Positions 48,782-58,818 of a stretch of 64,000 nt of DNA are shown here, piece by piece. Numbering within the stretch: position 1 is the stretch's first letter; every line of letters starts with the position of its first letter. The notes beneath the pieces are model-generated. The model was not told where the DNA came from. It did no database searches and saw only the letters and a program-made list of their open reading frames with translations. Position numbers and translations under genes: made by a program. Origin of the DNA: Rhodococcoides fascians A44A (GTDB taxonomy: Bacteria > Actinomycetota > Actinomycetes > Mycobacteriales > Mycobacteriaceae); NCBI RefSeq assembly GCF_000760735.1, contig NZ_JMEX01000008.1, positions 71,319-135,318 of the forward strand, given 5' to 3'.

Positions 48782-51700
48782 GTGAGCAGCAGCTCCACTA
48801 CCCAATTCGGACAAAATCAATGGCTGGTCGACGAGATGTACCAGCGATTCAAGGACGACCCGTCATCGGTCGACGCAAGCTGGCACGAATTCCTCACCGA
48901 CTACGACCCGGACGCGCCGGCAGGTGACGAGGCCGCGCCGGTTCCGAACGGAAGTGCAGGAAGCGGCTCGGCGAGCTCCGGGAAGTCGACGAGCTCCAGC
49001 AGCTCCAACGGCACGAGCTCCAACGGCAACGGTGCGCCCACGAAGTCCGAGGCCCCGGCAGCGAAGGCTGCGCCCAAGGCCCCGGCAGCCAAGGCCGACG
49101 CCCCGAAATCCGCAACGCCGAAGGCAGCTGCCGAGAAGCCTGCGCCCACCGCGAAGCCCGCGACCTCCAAGGCGGCAGGTGCGGCACCGTCCGCTCCCGC
49201 AGCCAAGCCCGCTGCAGCCGCCCCCGCGGCCGAGGCATCGTCCAAGGTCCTCCGCGGCGCCGCTGCTGCCGTCGCGAAGAACATGTCGGCCTCACTGCAG
49301 ATCCCCACGGCGACCAGCGTCCGCGCTATCCCGGCCAAGCTCATGGTCGACAACCGCCTCGTGATCAACAACCACCTCGCACGCACGCGGGGCGGAAAGA
49401 TCTCGTTCACGCACCTCCTCGGCTACGCCATCGTGCAGGCCGTCAAGGCGTTCCCCAACATGAACCGGCACTTCGCCGAGGTCGACGGCAAGCCCAATGC
49501 AGTCACCCCGGCGTCGACCAACCTCGGCCTCGCGATCGACCTGCCCGGCAAGGACGGAAACCGCTCCCTCGTCGTCGCTGCCATCAAGAACACGAACGAG
49601 CACTCGTTCACGCAGTTCTACAACGCCTACGAGGACATCGTCCGGCGTGCCCGTGACGGCAAGCTCACCGGCGACGACTTCCAGGGCGTCACGATCTCGC
49701 TGACCAACCCCGGCGGCATCGGAACCGTGCACTCCGTTCCTCGCCTGATGAACGGCCAGGGCGCCATCATCGGCGCAGGAGCCATGGAGTACCCCGCCGA
49801 GTTCCAGGGCTCGTCCGACGAGCGACTCGCGGAACTGGGCGTCGGCAAGCTCATGACGCTGACCTCGACGTACGATCACCGCATCATCCAGGGTGCAGAG
49901 TCCGGCGACTTCCTCCGCACGATCCACAACCTGCTGATCAGCGACGAGTTCTACGACGAGATCTTCCATTCGCTGAAGATCCCGTACGAGCCCATCCGCT
50001 GGCGCAAGGATCTGCCCGAGGGCACCGTCGACAAGAACACCCGCGTTCTCGAGCTCATCGCGGCGTACCGGAACCGCGGTCACCTGATGGCCGACACGGA
50101 TCCGCTGCAGTTCACCAAGGACAAGTTCCGGATGCACCCGGACCTCGACGTGATCAGCCACGACCTGACGCTGTGGGACCTCGACCGTGAATTCAAGGTC
50201 GGCGGATTCCACGGCAAGGACAAGATGAAGCTGCGGGACGTGCTGAGCGTTCTGCGCGACTCCTACTGCCGCCACGTCGGCGTCGAGTACACCCACATCC
50301 TCGAGACCGACCAGGTTGCCTGGCTGCAGGAGCGCGTCGAGGCCACTCACGTCAAACCGACTGTGGCACAGCAGAAGTACATCCTGAGCAAGCTCAATGC
50401 CGCCGAGGCATTCGAGACCTTCCTGCAGACCAAGTACGTCGGCCAGAAGCGATTCTCGCTCGAAGGCGCCGAGTCCGTCATCCCGATGATGGACGCCGTC
50501 ATCGACCAGAGCGCCGAGCACGCCCTCGACGAGGTCGTCATCGGTATGCCGCACCGCGGTCGACTGAACGTGCTGGCCAACATCGTCGGCAAGCCGTACT
50601 CGAAGATCTTCACCGAGTTCGAGGGCAACATGAACCCGGCAGCCGCACACGGCTCCGGCGACGTGAAGTACCACCTCGGCGCCGAAGGCACCTACATCCA
50701 GATGTTCGGCGAGAACGACATCGCCGTGTCGCTGACCGCGAACCCGTCGCACCTCGAGGCCGTCGACCCGGTCCTCGAAGGCCTCGTTCGCGCCAAGCAG
50801 GACCTTCTGGACAAGGGACCGGGCGAAGGTGGCTTCTCGGTTCTGCCGCTCATGCTCCACGGCGACGCGGCCTTCGCAGGCCAGGGCGTCGTGGCCGAGA
50901 CGCTGAACCTCGCACAGCTGCGCGGCTACCGCACCGGCGGCACCGTGCACATCGTCGTCAACAATCAGGTCGGCTTCACCACCGCACCCGAGCACTCCCG
51001 TTCCTCGGAGTACTGCACCGACGTGGCGAAGATGATCGGCGCGCCGATCTTCCACGTCAACGGCGACGACCCCGAGGCATGTGTCCGCGTTGCACAGCTC
51101 GCCGTCGACTTCCGCGAGAAGTTCAACAAGGACGTCGTCATCGACATGATCTGCTACCGCAGGCGTGGCCACAACGAGGGCGACGACCCGTCGATGACGC
51201 AGCCGGCGATGTACGACGTCATCGACACCAAGCGCAGCGTCCGCAAGAGCTACACCGAATCCCTCATCGGCCGCGGCGACATCTCCCTCAAGGAGGCAGA
51301 GGACGCGCTCCGCGACTACCAGGGACAGCTCGAGCGGGTGTTCAACGAGGTTCGCGAACTCGAGAAGTACAACCCCGAGCCCAGCGAATCGGTCGAACTC
51401 GACCAGCAGTTGCCGGCCAAGCTCACCACCGCCGTCGACAAGTCCATCCTGCACCGCATCGGCGATGCGTTCCTCGAGGTCCCCGAAGGCTTCAACGTGC
51501 ACCCGCGCGTCAAGCCCGTGCTCGAGAAGCGTCGCGAGATGGCCTACGAAGGCAAGGTCGACTGGGCGTTCGGCGAGCTGCTCGCCCTCGGATCGCTCGT
51601 GGACGAAGGACGCAACGTCCGTTTCTCCGGCCAGGACACTCGCCGCGGAACGTTCACCCAGCGTCACTCGGTCATCATCGACCGCAAGACCGGCGCCGAG

Positions 51701-52615
51701 TACACCCCGCTGCACAACATCGGCAGCGAGAACCCCGGCAAGTTCATGGTCTACGACTCCGCGCTCAGCGAGTTCGCGGCCGTCGGCTTCGAGTACGGCT
51801 ACTCCGTCGGAAACCCGGACGCACTCGTCCTGTGGGAAGCGCAGTTCGGTGACTTCGTCAACGGCGCGCAGTCCATCATCGACGAGTTCATCAGCTCCGG
51901 TGAAGCCAAGTGGGGACAGCTGTCCGACGTCGTGCTGCTCCTCCCGCACGGCCACGAAGGCCAGGGCCCGGACCACACGTCCGGCCGCATCGAGCGGTTC
52001 CTGACGCTGTGCGCCGAAGGATCGATGACCGTCTCGGTTCCGTCGACGCCTGCCAACTACTTCCACCTGCTGCGTCGCCACGCACGCGATGGAATCCGGC
52101 GTCCGCTCATCGTCTTCACCCCGAAGTCGATGCTGCGCAACAAGGCCGCTGTGTCCAACATCGAGGACTTCACCGACGGCAAGTTCCACTCGGTGTTCGA
52201 CGAGCCGACCTACGAAACCGGCACCGGTGACCGTAGCAAGGTCAAGCGCGTCCTGATGGTCAGCGGCAAGCTCTACTACGAGCTGTTGGCACGCAAGCAG
52301 AAGGACAACCGCGACGACGTCGCCATCGTCCGCATCGAGCAGCTCTACCCGGTCCCGACCCGTCGGATCACCGAGGCCATCAAGAGCTACCCGAACGCAA
52401 CGGAATTCCGTTGGGTCCAGGAAGAGCCCGCGAACCAGGGTGCATGGCCGTTCTTCGGCCTCGCATTCCCCGAGCTCATGCCCGACGTGCTCAGCAACAT
52501 CAAGCGCGTCTCCCGCCGTGCAATGTCCGCACCGTCCTCGGGTTCGAGCAAGGTCCACGCCGTGGAGCAGCTCGAAATCATCGACGAAGCCTTCTCGGGC
52601 GTCGGCGAGGGATAG
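48782..52615 (+). CDS. kgd: Multifunctional 2-oxoglutarate decarboxylase/dehydrogenase E1-E2
   Basis: 1277 aa from GTG 48782, chosen because the conserved start [30 protein letters not shown] follows at once. Residues about 45-155 are an Ala/Pro/Lys linker. From about 158 there is an E2-like acyltransferase domain ending in [15 protein letters not shown] (His366). The E1 part follows ([70 protein letters not shown] for thiamine diphosphate). This fusion of E2 core and E1 is the actinobacterial Kgd/OdhA type of the TCA cycle, controlled by GarA/OdhI in relatives. It has its own strong terminator. Confidence 0.97.
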   Translation: MSSSSTTQFGQNQWLVDEMYQRFKDDPSSVDASWHEFLTDYDPDAPAGDEAAPVPNGSAGSGSASSGKSTSSSSSNGTSSNGNGAPTKSEAPAAKAAPKAPAAKADAPKSATPKAAAEKPAPTAKPATSKAAGAAPSAPAAKPAAAAPAAEASSKVLRGAAAAVAKNMSASLQIPTATSVRAIPAKLMVDNRLVINNHLARTRGGKISFTHLLGYAIVQAVKAFPNMNRHFAEVDGKPNAVTPASTNLGLAIDLPGKDGNRSLVVAAIKNTNEHSFTQFYNAYEDIVRRARDGKLTGDDFQGVTISLTNPGGIGTVHSVPRLMNGQGAIIGAGAMEYPAEFQGSSDERLAELGVGKLMTLTSTYDHRIIQGAESGDFLRTIHNLLISDEFYDEIFHSLKIPYEPIRWRKDLPEGTVDKNTRVLELIAAYRNRGHLMADTDPLQFTKDKFRMHPDLDVISHDLTLWDLDREFKVGGFHGKDKMKLRDVLSVLRDSYCRHVGVEYTHILETDQVAWLQERVEATHVKPTVAQQKYILSKLNAAEAFETFLQTKYVGQKRFSLEGAESVIPMMDAVIDQSAEHALDEVVIGMPHRGRLNVLANIVGKPYSKIFTEFEGNMNPAAAHGSGDVKYHLGAEGTYIQMFGENDIAVSLTANPSHLEAVDPVLEGLVRAKQDLLDKGPGEGGFSVLPLMLHGDAAFAGQGVVAETLNLAQLRGYRTGGTVHIVVNNQVGFTTAPEHSRSSEYCTDVAKMIGAPIFHVNGDDPEACVRVAQLAVDFREKFNKDVVIDMICYRRRGHNEGDDPSMTQPAMYDVIDTKRSVRKSYTESLIGRGDISLKEAEDALRDYQGQLERVFNEVRELEKYNPEPSESVELDQQLPAKLTTAVDKSILHRIGDAFLEVPEGFNVHPRVKPVLEKRREMAYEGKVDWAFGELLALGSLVDEGRNVRFSGQDTRRGTFTQRHSVIIDRKTGAEYTPLHNIGSENPGKFMVYDSALSEFAAVGFEYGYSVGNPDALVLWEAQFGDFVNGAQSIIDEFISSGEAKWGQLSDVVLLLPHGHEGQGPDHTSGRIERFLTLCAEGSMTVSVPSTPANYFHLLRRHARDGIRRPLIVFTPKSMLRNKAAVSNIEDFTDGKFHSVFDEPTYETGTGDRSKVKRVLMVSGKLYYELLARKQKDNRDDVAIVRIEQLYPVPTRRITEAIKSYPNATEFRWVQEEPANQGAWPFFGLAFPELMPDVLSNIKRVSRRAMSAPSSGSSKVHAVEQLEIIDEAFSGVGEG

Positions 52616-52637
52616 TCGACCCGCACCAATTCGGAGC

Positions 52638-52687
52638 GAATGCGCCGTTCGGTCACCTCGAGTGACCGAACGGCGCATTCGTTTTTT
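52638..52687 (+). terminator. Rho-independent terminator of kgd
   Basis: A perfect 19-bp stem (52638-52656 with 52662-52680) over CTCGA, followed by a run of six T at 52682-52687. The inner 10-bp arms equal the palindrome at 37731-37755. Confidence 0.95.
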
Positions 52688-52777
52688 CGGCGGACAGTTT
52701 CGGCATCGGCATCGGCATCGATGTCACATGACATTCGTCGTACGGCTGCCATGGCATTCATGCCGAACAGAGGGAGG

Positions 52778-53413
52778 TTACTCAGCCCCGGTGCCGAGGA
52801 GGCTGGCGATCATGCTGGGCGCCAGGGCGACGGCGGGCAGTGCACCGACGTTCAGTTCGATGAGTTCGTCTCGGCTGATGCGGGGGTCGCGGAGCCACGA
52901 GATGGTGGCTTCCTCGACGAAGGCGATCCATCCACGCACGGCGAGTTCGGTGGTGGGGTTGGCCTCGACGTGCAGTTTGTAGAGGTTGGCGATGGTGCGC
53001 TCGGCCATGGTGGTTCTGGTCTGCTCGAAGACGTCGCGCATGTCCGGGTCGCCGGTGGCGGAGCCGCGGAGTAGAGAGATGAAGGTTTCGCGGTTCTCGG
53101 TCACGTAGTCGACGTAGTTGGCGATGGAGTCGCGCAGGATCTGGTACGGGTCGAGGGTCATGTCCGGGGCGGTGCGCTCGAGCATGGTCTTGCTTGCTTC
53201 TCGCACGATGGCGAGGTGGAAGTCCTGCTTCGACGAGAAGTAGTGGAAGAGCAGGCCGCGGGACACTCCGGCCTGGTCGGCGATGTCCTCGACCGATACC
53301 TGTTCCAGCGGTCGGTCCGCGAGCATCTCCGTTCCCAGTTCGATCAGCTGGGCACGACGCTCCTGTGGACTCATACGCGTTCGCTTGGCAGCCGGGGTGT
53401 TCACACTGGACAT
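52778..53413 (-). CDS. TetR-family repressor
   Basis: 211 aa. N-terminal HTH: RRAQLIELGTEMLADRPLEQVSVEDIADQAGVSRGLLFHYFSSKQDFHLAIVREA, a full TetR DNA-binding domain. The C-terminal helices form the ligand domain. It is divergent from the monooxygenase operon, with a near-perfect palindrome in the 69-bp gap that overlaps the -35 of that operon, so it very probably represses the operon and itself. Ligand unknown, perhaps a fatty or ketone substrate of the operon. Confidence 0.93.
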   Translation of the reverse strand: MSSVNTPAAKRTRMSPQERRAQLIELGTEMLADRPLEQVSVEDIADQAGVSRGLLFHYFSSKQDFHLAIVREASKTMLERTAPDMTLDPYQILRDSIANYVDYVTENRETFISLLRGSATGDPDMRDVFEQTRTTMAERTIANLYKLHVEANPTTELAVRGWIAFVEEATISWLRDPRISRDELIELNVGALPAVALAPSMIASLLGTGAE

Positions 53414-53434
53414 GCAACCAGCTTACTGAATAGC

Positions 53435-53452
53435 AGTCAATAACTATTGACT
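53435..53452. promoter_or_regulatory. TetR operator palindrome
   Basis: AGTCAATAACTATTGACT: 8-bp arms and a 2-bp centre. TATTGA/TCAATA (53445-53450 and 53458-53463) adds an overlapping second half-site pair. Lies between the divergent TetR and monooxygenase genes. Confidence 0.75.
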
Positions 53453-53475
53453 CACACTCAATAAGCTCCTACTCT
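53447..53475 (+). promoter_or_regulatory. Putative promoter of the monooxygenase operon
   Basis: TTGACT (53447-53452), 17-bp spacer, TACTCT (53470-53475), ATG at 53483. The -35 is inside the palindrome, which explains repression. Confidence 0.5.
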
Positions 53476-53482
53476 CTGTTTC

Positions 53483-55048
53483 ATGAGTCTTTCCGTAACA
53501 GATAACTCGGAGCGCGTGACTGCCCCGCGCACGGTCGACACCCTCATCATCGGCAGCGGATTCGCAGGCCTCGGTGCAGCGATCAAGCTGTCCCAGAAGG
53601 GCAAGCACAATTTCCTCGTGCTCGAACGCGGCAGCGACGTCGGCGGCACCTGGCGCGACAACACCTACCCGGGTGCAGCCTGCGACGTGCCGTCGCACCT
53701 GTACTCGTACTCGTTCGCGCTGAACCCGGACTGGACCCGCTCCTTCTCCACTCAGCCCGAGATCCAGAAGTACATCTCGTCTGTAGCGCGGAAGTACAAC
53801 GTGCTGGACAAGCACGTGTTCAACTCCGACGTCACCTCCGTGACCTGGAACGAGAGCACTCACCGCTGGGACGTCGTCGCGAGCACCGGCGAGTACACCG
53901 CAAAGGTGGTCGTGACGGCCGTCGGCGCCCTGTGCGAGCCGAACCTGCCGCCCATCGCAGGCATCGAGAGCTTCGAGGGCGACGTCTTCCACTCCGCACA
54001 GTGGAACCACGACGTCTCATTGGAAGGAAAGCGTGTCGCCGTCATCGGCACCGGTGCGTCGGCCATCCAGATCGTGCCCGCGATCGCCGGCAAGGTGAAG
54101 CACCTCGACGTGTACCAACGCACCGCGCCGTGGATCCTTCCCCGGTTCGACCGCGAGTACACCGCACTCGAGAAGTTCGCCTTCAAGCGCATCCCCGGAT
54201 TCCAGCGACTGTCCCGCACCGGCATCTACGCGGCACGCGAGACGCAGGTCGTCGGTCTCGCGAAGAAGCCCGCGCTGATGCGCATCTTCGAGCTCATCGC
54301 CAAGCAGCAGATCAACAAGGGCATCAAGGACAAGGCGCTCCGCAAGAAGGTCACGCCGAACTTCCGAATCGGCTGCAAGCGCATGCTCATCTCCAACGCC
54401 TACTACCCCGCGCTGGACCGCCCGAACGTCGACCTCGTCACCGACGGCATCGCCGAGGTCAAGGCGCACTCGATCGTCTCCGCGGACGGCACGGAGCGCG
54501 AGATCGACGCACTCGTCGTGGCAACGGGATTCCATGTCACGGATTCGCCCGCCTACCAGGGGATCTACGGCAAGGGCGGCAAGACCCTCGCGCAGACCTT
54601 CGAAGAGGAAGGCCAGCAAGGCTACAAGGGGGCCGCTGTCGCGAACTTCCCCAACATGTTCTTCCTCGTCGGGCCCAACACAGGTCTCGGCCACACCTCG
54701 ATGGTCTTCATGATCGAGTCGCAGCTCAACTACGTCGTCGACGCCCTGGACACCATCGAGAAGCACGACATCGGTGTCATCGAGGTCCGCAAGGACATCC
54801 AGGACGACTACAACGCCGACCTGCAGGACCGCATGGCGGACAGCGTCTGGATGAACGGCGGCTGCGCCAGCTGGTACCTCGACAAGCACGGGAACAACAC
54901 GACGCTGTGGCCGGACTTCACCTTCCGCTTCCGCGCCATCACCCGTAAGTTCGATCTGGCGGCCTACCGAAGCGTCGCAGCATCCGATCTGCCCGCTCCC
55001 GCCGTGGGCACCGTGAACGACTCCGACATCGAGGTAGCAGCGAAGTGA
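53483..55048 (+). CDS. Baeyer-Villiger-type flavin monooxygenase
   Basis: 521 aa. FAD site TLIIGSGFAGLGAAIKL (Gly24-x-Gly26-x-x-Gly29), BVMO fingerprint FEGDVFHSAQW (about 164-174), NADPH site AVIGTGASAIQIVP (about 187-196), and the VVATGFHVTD motif. It would insert oxygen into ketones or oxidise other carbonyls using NADPH. First gene of an operon with an SDR and an esterase; together they could turn an alcohol into a ketone, then an ester, then acid and alcohol. Layout is like the mymA operon of M. tuberculosis. Confidence 0.92.
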   Translation: MSLSVTDNSERVTAPRTVDTLIIGSGFAGLGAAIKLSQKGKHNFLVLERGSDVGGTWRDNTYPGAACDVPSHLYSYSFALNPDWTRSFSTQPEIQKYISSVARKYNVLDKHVFNSDVTSVTWNESTHRWDVVASTGEYTAKVVVTAVGALCEPNLPPIAGIESFEGDVFHSAQWNHDVSLEGKRVAVIGTGASAIQIVPAIAGKVKHLDVYQRTAPWILPRFDREYTALEKFAFKRIPGFQRLSRTGIYAARETQVVGLAKKPALMRIFELIAKQQINKGIKDKALRKKVTPNFRIGCKRMLISNAYYPALDRPNVDLVTDGIAEVKAHSIVSADGTEREIDALVVATGFHVTDSPAYQGIYGKGGKTLAQTFEEEGQQGYKGAAVANFPNMFFLVGPNTGLGHTSMVFMIESQLNYVVDALDTIEKHDIGVIEVRKDIQDDYNADLQDRMADSVWMNGGCASWYLDKHGNNTTLWPDFTFRFRAITRKFDLAAYRSVAASDLPAPAVGTVNDSDIEVAAK

Positions 55049-55878
55049 CCACCACATTCACCGGCAAGGTTGCCGTCGTCACCGGCGCGGGATCGGGTAT
55101 CGGACGCGCCCTTGCGCTGAACCTGGCTCAGCGCGGAGCGAAACTCGCACTGTCCGACGTCGACGTGAACGGCCTGGCCGAGACCGTGCGGCAGGTCGAG
55201 GCACTCGGCGGCGAGGTCGAATCACAGTTCCTCGACGTCACCCAGCGGGAAACCGTGATCGAGTACGCCGAGACCGTCAAGACACGCTTCGGCAAGATCA
55301 ACCAGATCTACAACAACGCAGGCATCGCGTACCACGGTGACGTCGAGCAGTCCTCGTTCAAGGACATCGAACGCATCGTCGACGTGGATTTCTGGGGCGT
55401 CGTCAACGGCACCAAAGCCTTCATCCCGCACCTGCAGGAATCCGGCGACGGTCACATCGTCAACATCTCCAGCCTCTTCGGGCTGCTCGCGATGCCGTCG
55501 CAGGCCGCCTACAACGCGGCGAAGTTCGCCGTCCGCGGTTTCAGTGAAGCGCTGCGGATGGAACTGCTGATCTCCAAGGCCCCCGTCAAGATGACCGTCG
55601 TGCACCCCGGTGGCATCAAGACCGCCATCGCGCGCAACGCCACGGTTGCCGAGAACTACGACCAGCAGTCGGTCGCGAAGTTCTTCGACGCGAAACTCGC
55701 CAAGACAACACCCGATCAGGCCGCGAAGACGATCCTCAAAGGCGTCGAGAAGGGCAAGGGCCGCGTACTCATCGGATCCGACGCCATCGCGTTGGACCTG
55801 TTCCAGCGGATCACCGGGTCGAAGTACCAGCGAGTGGTCGCCACCATCGCCAACCGCGTCATGCCCAGGAAGAAGTAG
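55045..55878 (+). CDS. Short-chain dehydrogenase/reductase
   Basis: 277 aa from GTG 55045 (GTGA overlap with the monooxygenase). TGAGSGIG (13-20) binds the nucleotide; NNAG (90-93), Ser142/143 in VNISSLFG, and Tyr156 with Lys160 (AYNAAK) give the SDR catalytic set. Asp38 after the second strand (LALSDVDVN) favours NAD(H). It probably interconverts an alcohol and the ketone used by the monooxygenase. Five bases to the esterase gene. Confidence 0.93.
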   Translation: MTTTFTGKVAVVTGAGSGIGRALALNLAQRGAKLALSDVDVNGLAETVRQVEALGGEVESQFLDVTQRETVIEYAETVKTRFGKINQIYNNAGIAYHGDVEQSSFKDIERIVDVDFWGVVNGTKAFIPHLQESGDGHIVNISSLFGLLAMPSQAAYNAAKFAVRGFSEALRMELLISKAPVKMTVVHPGGIKTAIARNATVAENYDQQSVAKFFDAKLAKTTPDQAAKTILKGVEKGKGRVLIGSDAIALDLFQRITGSKYQRVVATIANRVMPRKK

Positions 55879-55882
55879 GACG

Positions 55883-56821
55883 ATGAAGTCCTTCTACCTG
55901 CCGCTTCCGCTGGTCGCCGCCGCACTGAAACCGTTCTACCGCTTGGCCCTCGACTCCAGGTTGCCGGTGTCGGTGCAGCGACGGATCCTCGATCTGGCTT
56001 CTCCGCTGCAGACCATGCCCGACGGCGCCGTCAGCCTGAAGACGACGCTTGCCGGCCGACCCGCCGAGCGGATCACCGTCGGAGCAACCGAGCGCGATAC
56101 TGCGATTCTGTATCTGCACGGCGGCGCGTACACCATCGGATCCATCTCGACGCACCGTTCGCTCGCTGCCCACCTGGCGCGCGAATCGGCCAGTGCCGTG
56201 TACGTTCTCGACTATCGCCTGGCGCCCGAGAACCCCTATCCCGCCGGCCTGAACGACGCCGTCGCGGCGTTCCGCGAACTCGTCAAGGCACACGGATACA
56301 CGCCGGACAGGATTGCCATCGCCGGCGATTCCGCGGGCGGCGGGCTGACCGTCGCGACGGCCCGGCATCTCGTCGACGACGGTGTGAAACCGGCTGCGCT
56401 GGGCCTCATCTCGCCGTGGGTGGATCCGGGTGCTCGCGACGCGCCGTTCCCCCGGGACATCGTCGTCAACACCGCTTGGTCCTTCGCGGCCGCGGAAGCG
56501 TACCTGGGCGACGGGGATCCACTCGATCAGGGCTTCGCGCCGTTGCACGGAGACCTGTCCGGACTTCCGCCCATCGTCATGCACGTCGGCAAGGCCGAGG
56601 TGCTCTACTCGCAGATCGTGGATTTTCACGATCGGCTACTGACGCAGGGCAACGAGGTCGAGTACGTAGAGTACGAGAAGCTGTGGCACGTCGCGCATCT
56701 GCAGACCTCGATACTGCGCGAGGCCGCCGAGGCGACTCACCACCTCGGTGCTTTCCTCGGGGCGCGTCTGCGATCGTCAGAGGTTGTGCTCGCCGAGCCA
56801 ACGAGCAGCGACATCGCCTGA
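55883..56821 (+). CDS. Alpha/beta hydrolase of the hormone-sensitive lipase family
   Basis: 312 aa from ATG 55883 with GTAGGACG upstream. Oxyanion motif HGGA (80-83 region), nucleophile elbow GDSAGGG (Ser150), and His269 in LWHVAH. The usual acid motif G-x-D-E-V-L reads GKAEVL (Ala238-Glu239), so the catalytic Asp appears replaced, with Glu239 next to it as a possible substitute. Likely hydrolyses the ester made by the monooxygenase, or acyl chains. LipR-like partner in the mymA comparison. The end overlaps the convergent binding-protein gene by 45 bases. Confidence 0.88.
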   Translation: MKSFYLPLPLVAAALKPFYRLALDSRLPVSVQRRILDLASPLQTMPDGAVSLKTTLAGRPAERITVGATERDTAILYLHGGAYTIGSISTHRSLAAHLARESASAVYVLDYRLAPENPYPAGLNDAVAAFRELVKAHGYTPDRIAIAGDSAGGGLTVATARHLVDDGVKPAALGLISPWVDPGARDAPFPRDIVVNTAWSFAAAEAYLGDGDPLDQGFAPLHGDLSGLPPIVMHVGKAEVLYSQIVDFHDRLLTQGNEVEYVEYEKLWHVAHLQTSILREAAEATHHLGAFLGARLRSSEVVLAEPTSSDIA

Positions 56822-57664
56822 TTCTCCGCCACTGCGGACCTCGCCGATCATGTCGGCGAGGTCCGCTGTGGTCAGTTCGCCCGCAACGACACTCAACGTC
56901 GCTGTCGCGGCATCGTTCAACGTCCCCGTGCGCATCAACGGCACGACGTTCTCCGCGCTGAACGCCGACTGTTCGTCCTCGAGGGTCAGCAGATTCGCCG
57001 CCGCCGGGCCGAGCGATGCCGTTCTGAACACCAACGCTCCGATCTCGCCGGACTCGAGTGCGGCTGTCGCAGCGTCTGCATCGACGTAGACGGCGATGTC
57101 CTCGAACACAGATCCTGTTCCGCTAGGAACCAGCCGCATGGCGACCTCCATCGGGTCCGGGTCGGGCGGATCACCGACGACACCCCACGTCGCCCTACCG
57201 CGGTTGTCCACGAATTCCGAGACTGTCGTCAGTTCGGCAAGCGGCCCGTCGGGCGCTACCGCGACAGCAATGCGGTCTTCCGCAAGCGCGTAGTCGCCCA
57301 CAGACAACCCTTCCGGCAACGACCTGTTCAGGTCGACGAAGACATCCTCGGCGTCCGTCGACGTGGACGTCGAATCGAACGTACGCAGAAGTTCGCCCGT
57401 GAAATCCGGAACGAGCGAGACATCCCCGGCGTCGAGTGCGGCAAGGTAGTCACCGCGTTCTCCGAGACCGTCCGTGACCGACACGGTGACTCCGGCGGAC
57501 CGAATCGCTCCCGCGTAGATCTCGGCCAGCAGTTCACTCGTCGTGTCGTCTCCGCGACCGACCACCACCGACGACGCGTCCGTCGGCTCGGCCGCGGCGC
57601 TGCATGCGGTGACCACCGACGCCAGGACGAGGGAGCCGACCAGCCGGTTGCCGAACGCACGCAC
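56777..57664 (-). CDS. Osmoprotectant-type ABC substrate-binding lipoprotein (second copy)
   Basis: 295 aa from GTG 57664 after GGAGATC. Lipoprotein signal with lipobox VVTAC (Cys21). SVVVGRGDDTTSELLAEIYAGAIRSAGVTVSVTDGLGERGDYLAALDAGDVSLVPDFTGELLRTFD parallels the binding protein of the divergent operon (IVVGSANFTESEIIANIYAEVL...YIPALKDGSIDVIPDYTGNLL), so the two are paralogues of the OpuAC/ProX type. It has no transporter genes of its own strand and probably feeds the neighbouring permease or acts as sensor. More diverged than its partner. Confidence 0.85.
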   Translation of the reverse strand: MRAFGNRLVGSLVLASVVTACSAAAEPTDASSVVVGRGDDTTSELLAEIYAGAIRSAGVTVSVTDGLGERGDYLAALDAGDVSLVPDFTGELLRTFDSTSTSTDAEDVFVDLNRSLPEGLSVGDYALAEDRIAVAVAPDGPLAELTTVSEFVDNRGRATWGVVGDPPDPDPMEVAMRLVPSGTGSVFEDIAVYVDADAATAALESGEIGALVFRTASLGPAAANLLTLEDEQSAFSAENVVPLMRTGTLNDAATATLSVVAGELTTADLADMIGEVRSGGESGDVAARWLGEHNL

Positions 57665-57855
57665 GAGAGAGATCTCCGTTCGAGGAGTAGTTGTCGGTGG
57701 TCTGGTTTAACGTTTCGCACGCTGGGAACAGAGCCCTGCGAGAGAAATACTCCGGACAACCTTATGGCTAGACTCGCTCGAAGCACCATCCCGCATGCTC
57801 GGACAGCTCTGGAACAGGCTGAACGCGACGGCTGGACACGATGGAAGGATTCCTT

Positions 57856-58806
57856 GTGAAGATCACCCGAACTGCGCGCGCTGTCGCGGCCCTGTCGGTA
57901 GCGGCCCTCGCTCTCACTGCATGCGGCGGCGAGGACTCCGATCCGTTGTCCTCGGGCGGAGGTGACACCAATTCCGACCCCAATTCCATCGTGGTCGGAT
58001 CGGCGAACTTCACCGAGTCGGAGATCATCGCCAACATCTACGCCGAGGTGCTGAAGGTCAACGGCTTCGACGTCAGCACGACCCTGAACATCGGCAGCCG
58101 TGAGGCCTACATCCCGGCACTGAAGGACGGCTCCATCGACGTGATCCCGGACTACACCGGTAACTTGCTGCAGTACCTCGATCCCGAGGCCACGGCAACG
58201 TCGGCGGACGACGTGGAAGCTGCGCTCCCTGACGCGTTGGGCTCGGACCTCGTCGTCGCAGACCCGGCGTCGGCGGAGGACAAGGATTCCATCGTCGTGA
58301 CGAGGGAGACCGCCGACCGGTGGAATCTGACGTCCATCGCGGACCTCGCCCCCTACTCCGGTGAGATCAAGTTGGGTGCACCTCCCGAGTTCGCCGAGCG
58401 CACCTACGGCCTCCCCGGGCTGAGCGAGAACTACGGCGTGAACATCGATCCGGCCAACTTCGTGCCGCTGTCCGACGGTGGTGGCCCGGCCACGGTCCGC
58501 GCGCTGACCTCCGGCGAGGTCACGGCCGCCGACATCTTCTCCACATCCGCGTCGATCGCCGAGAACAACCTCGTCGTCCTCGAGGATCCGGAGTTCAACT
58601 TCGCCGCGCAGAACGTCATTCCCGTCATCAACGCGGGCAAGACGTCGGACAAGCTGACGTCGGTGCTGAACGCCATCTCGGACAAGCTGACCACCGAGGA
58701 ACTGCTGGCGCTCAACCAGTCCGTATCCGGTGAGTCGAAGACAGAGCCTGCTGCTGCCGCACAGCAGTGGGTCACCGCACAGGGACTGGATACTCCGGTC
58801 TCCTAG
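57856..58806 (+). CDS. Glycine betaine/osmoprotectant-binding lipoprotein
   Basis: 316 aa. GTG 57856 is preferred over ATG 57841 because GGAAGGATTCCTT precedes it and the signal peptide then starts with a basic segment (KITRTARAVAALSVAALALTACGG, Cys of the lipobox LTAC). The mature protein has NFTESEIIANIYAEVLKVNGFDVSTTLNIGSREAYIPALKDGSIDVIPDYTGNLLQYLD, the OpuAC/ProX pattern for betaine, choline or similar compounds. First gene of a four-gene ABC importer operon. Confidence 0.92.
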   Translation: MKITRTARAVAALSVAALALTACGGEDSDPLSSGGGDTNSDPNSIVVGSANFTESEIIANIYAEVLKVNGFDVSTTLNIGSREAYIPALKDGSIDVIPDYTGNLLQYLDPEATATSADDVEAALPDALGSDLVVADPASAEDKDSIVVTRETADRWNLTSIADLAPYSGEIKLGAPPEFAERTYGLPGLSENYGVNIDPANFVPLSDGGGPATVRALTSGEVTAADIFSTSASIAENNLVVLEDPEFNFAAQNVIPVINAGKTSDKLTSVLNAISDKLTTEELLALNQSVSGESKTEPAAAAQQWVTAQGLDTPVS

Positions 58807-58818
58807 AGAGAGCCGCAC

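Noticed and set aside
49292-52678. 1128-codon open frame antisense to kgd
   Set aside because: High-GC shadow of kgd; no ribosome site, composition rich in Asp/Val/Arg as expected from the complement, and kgd is certain.
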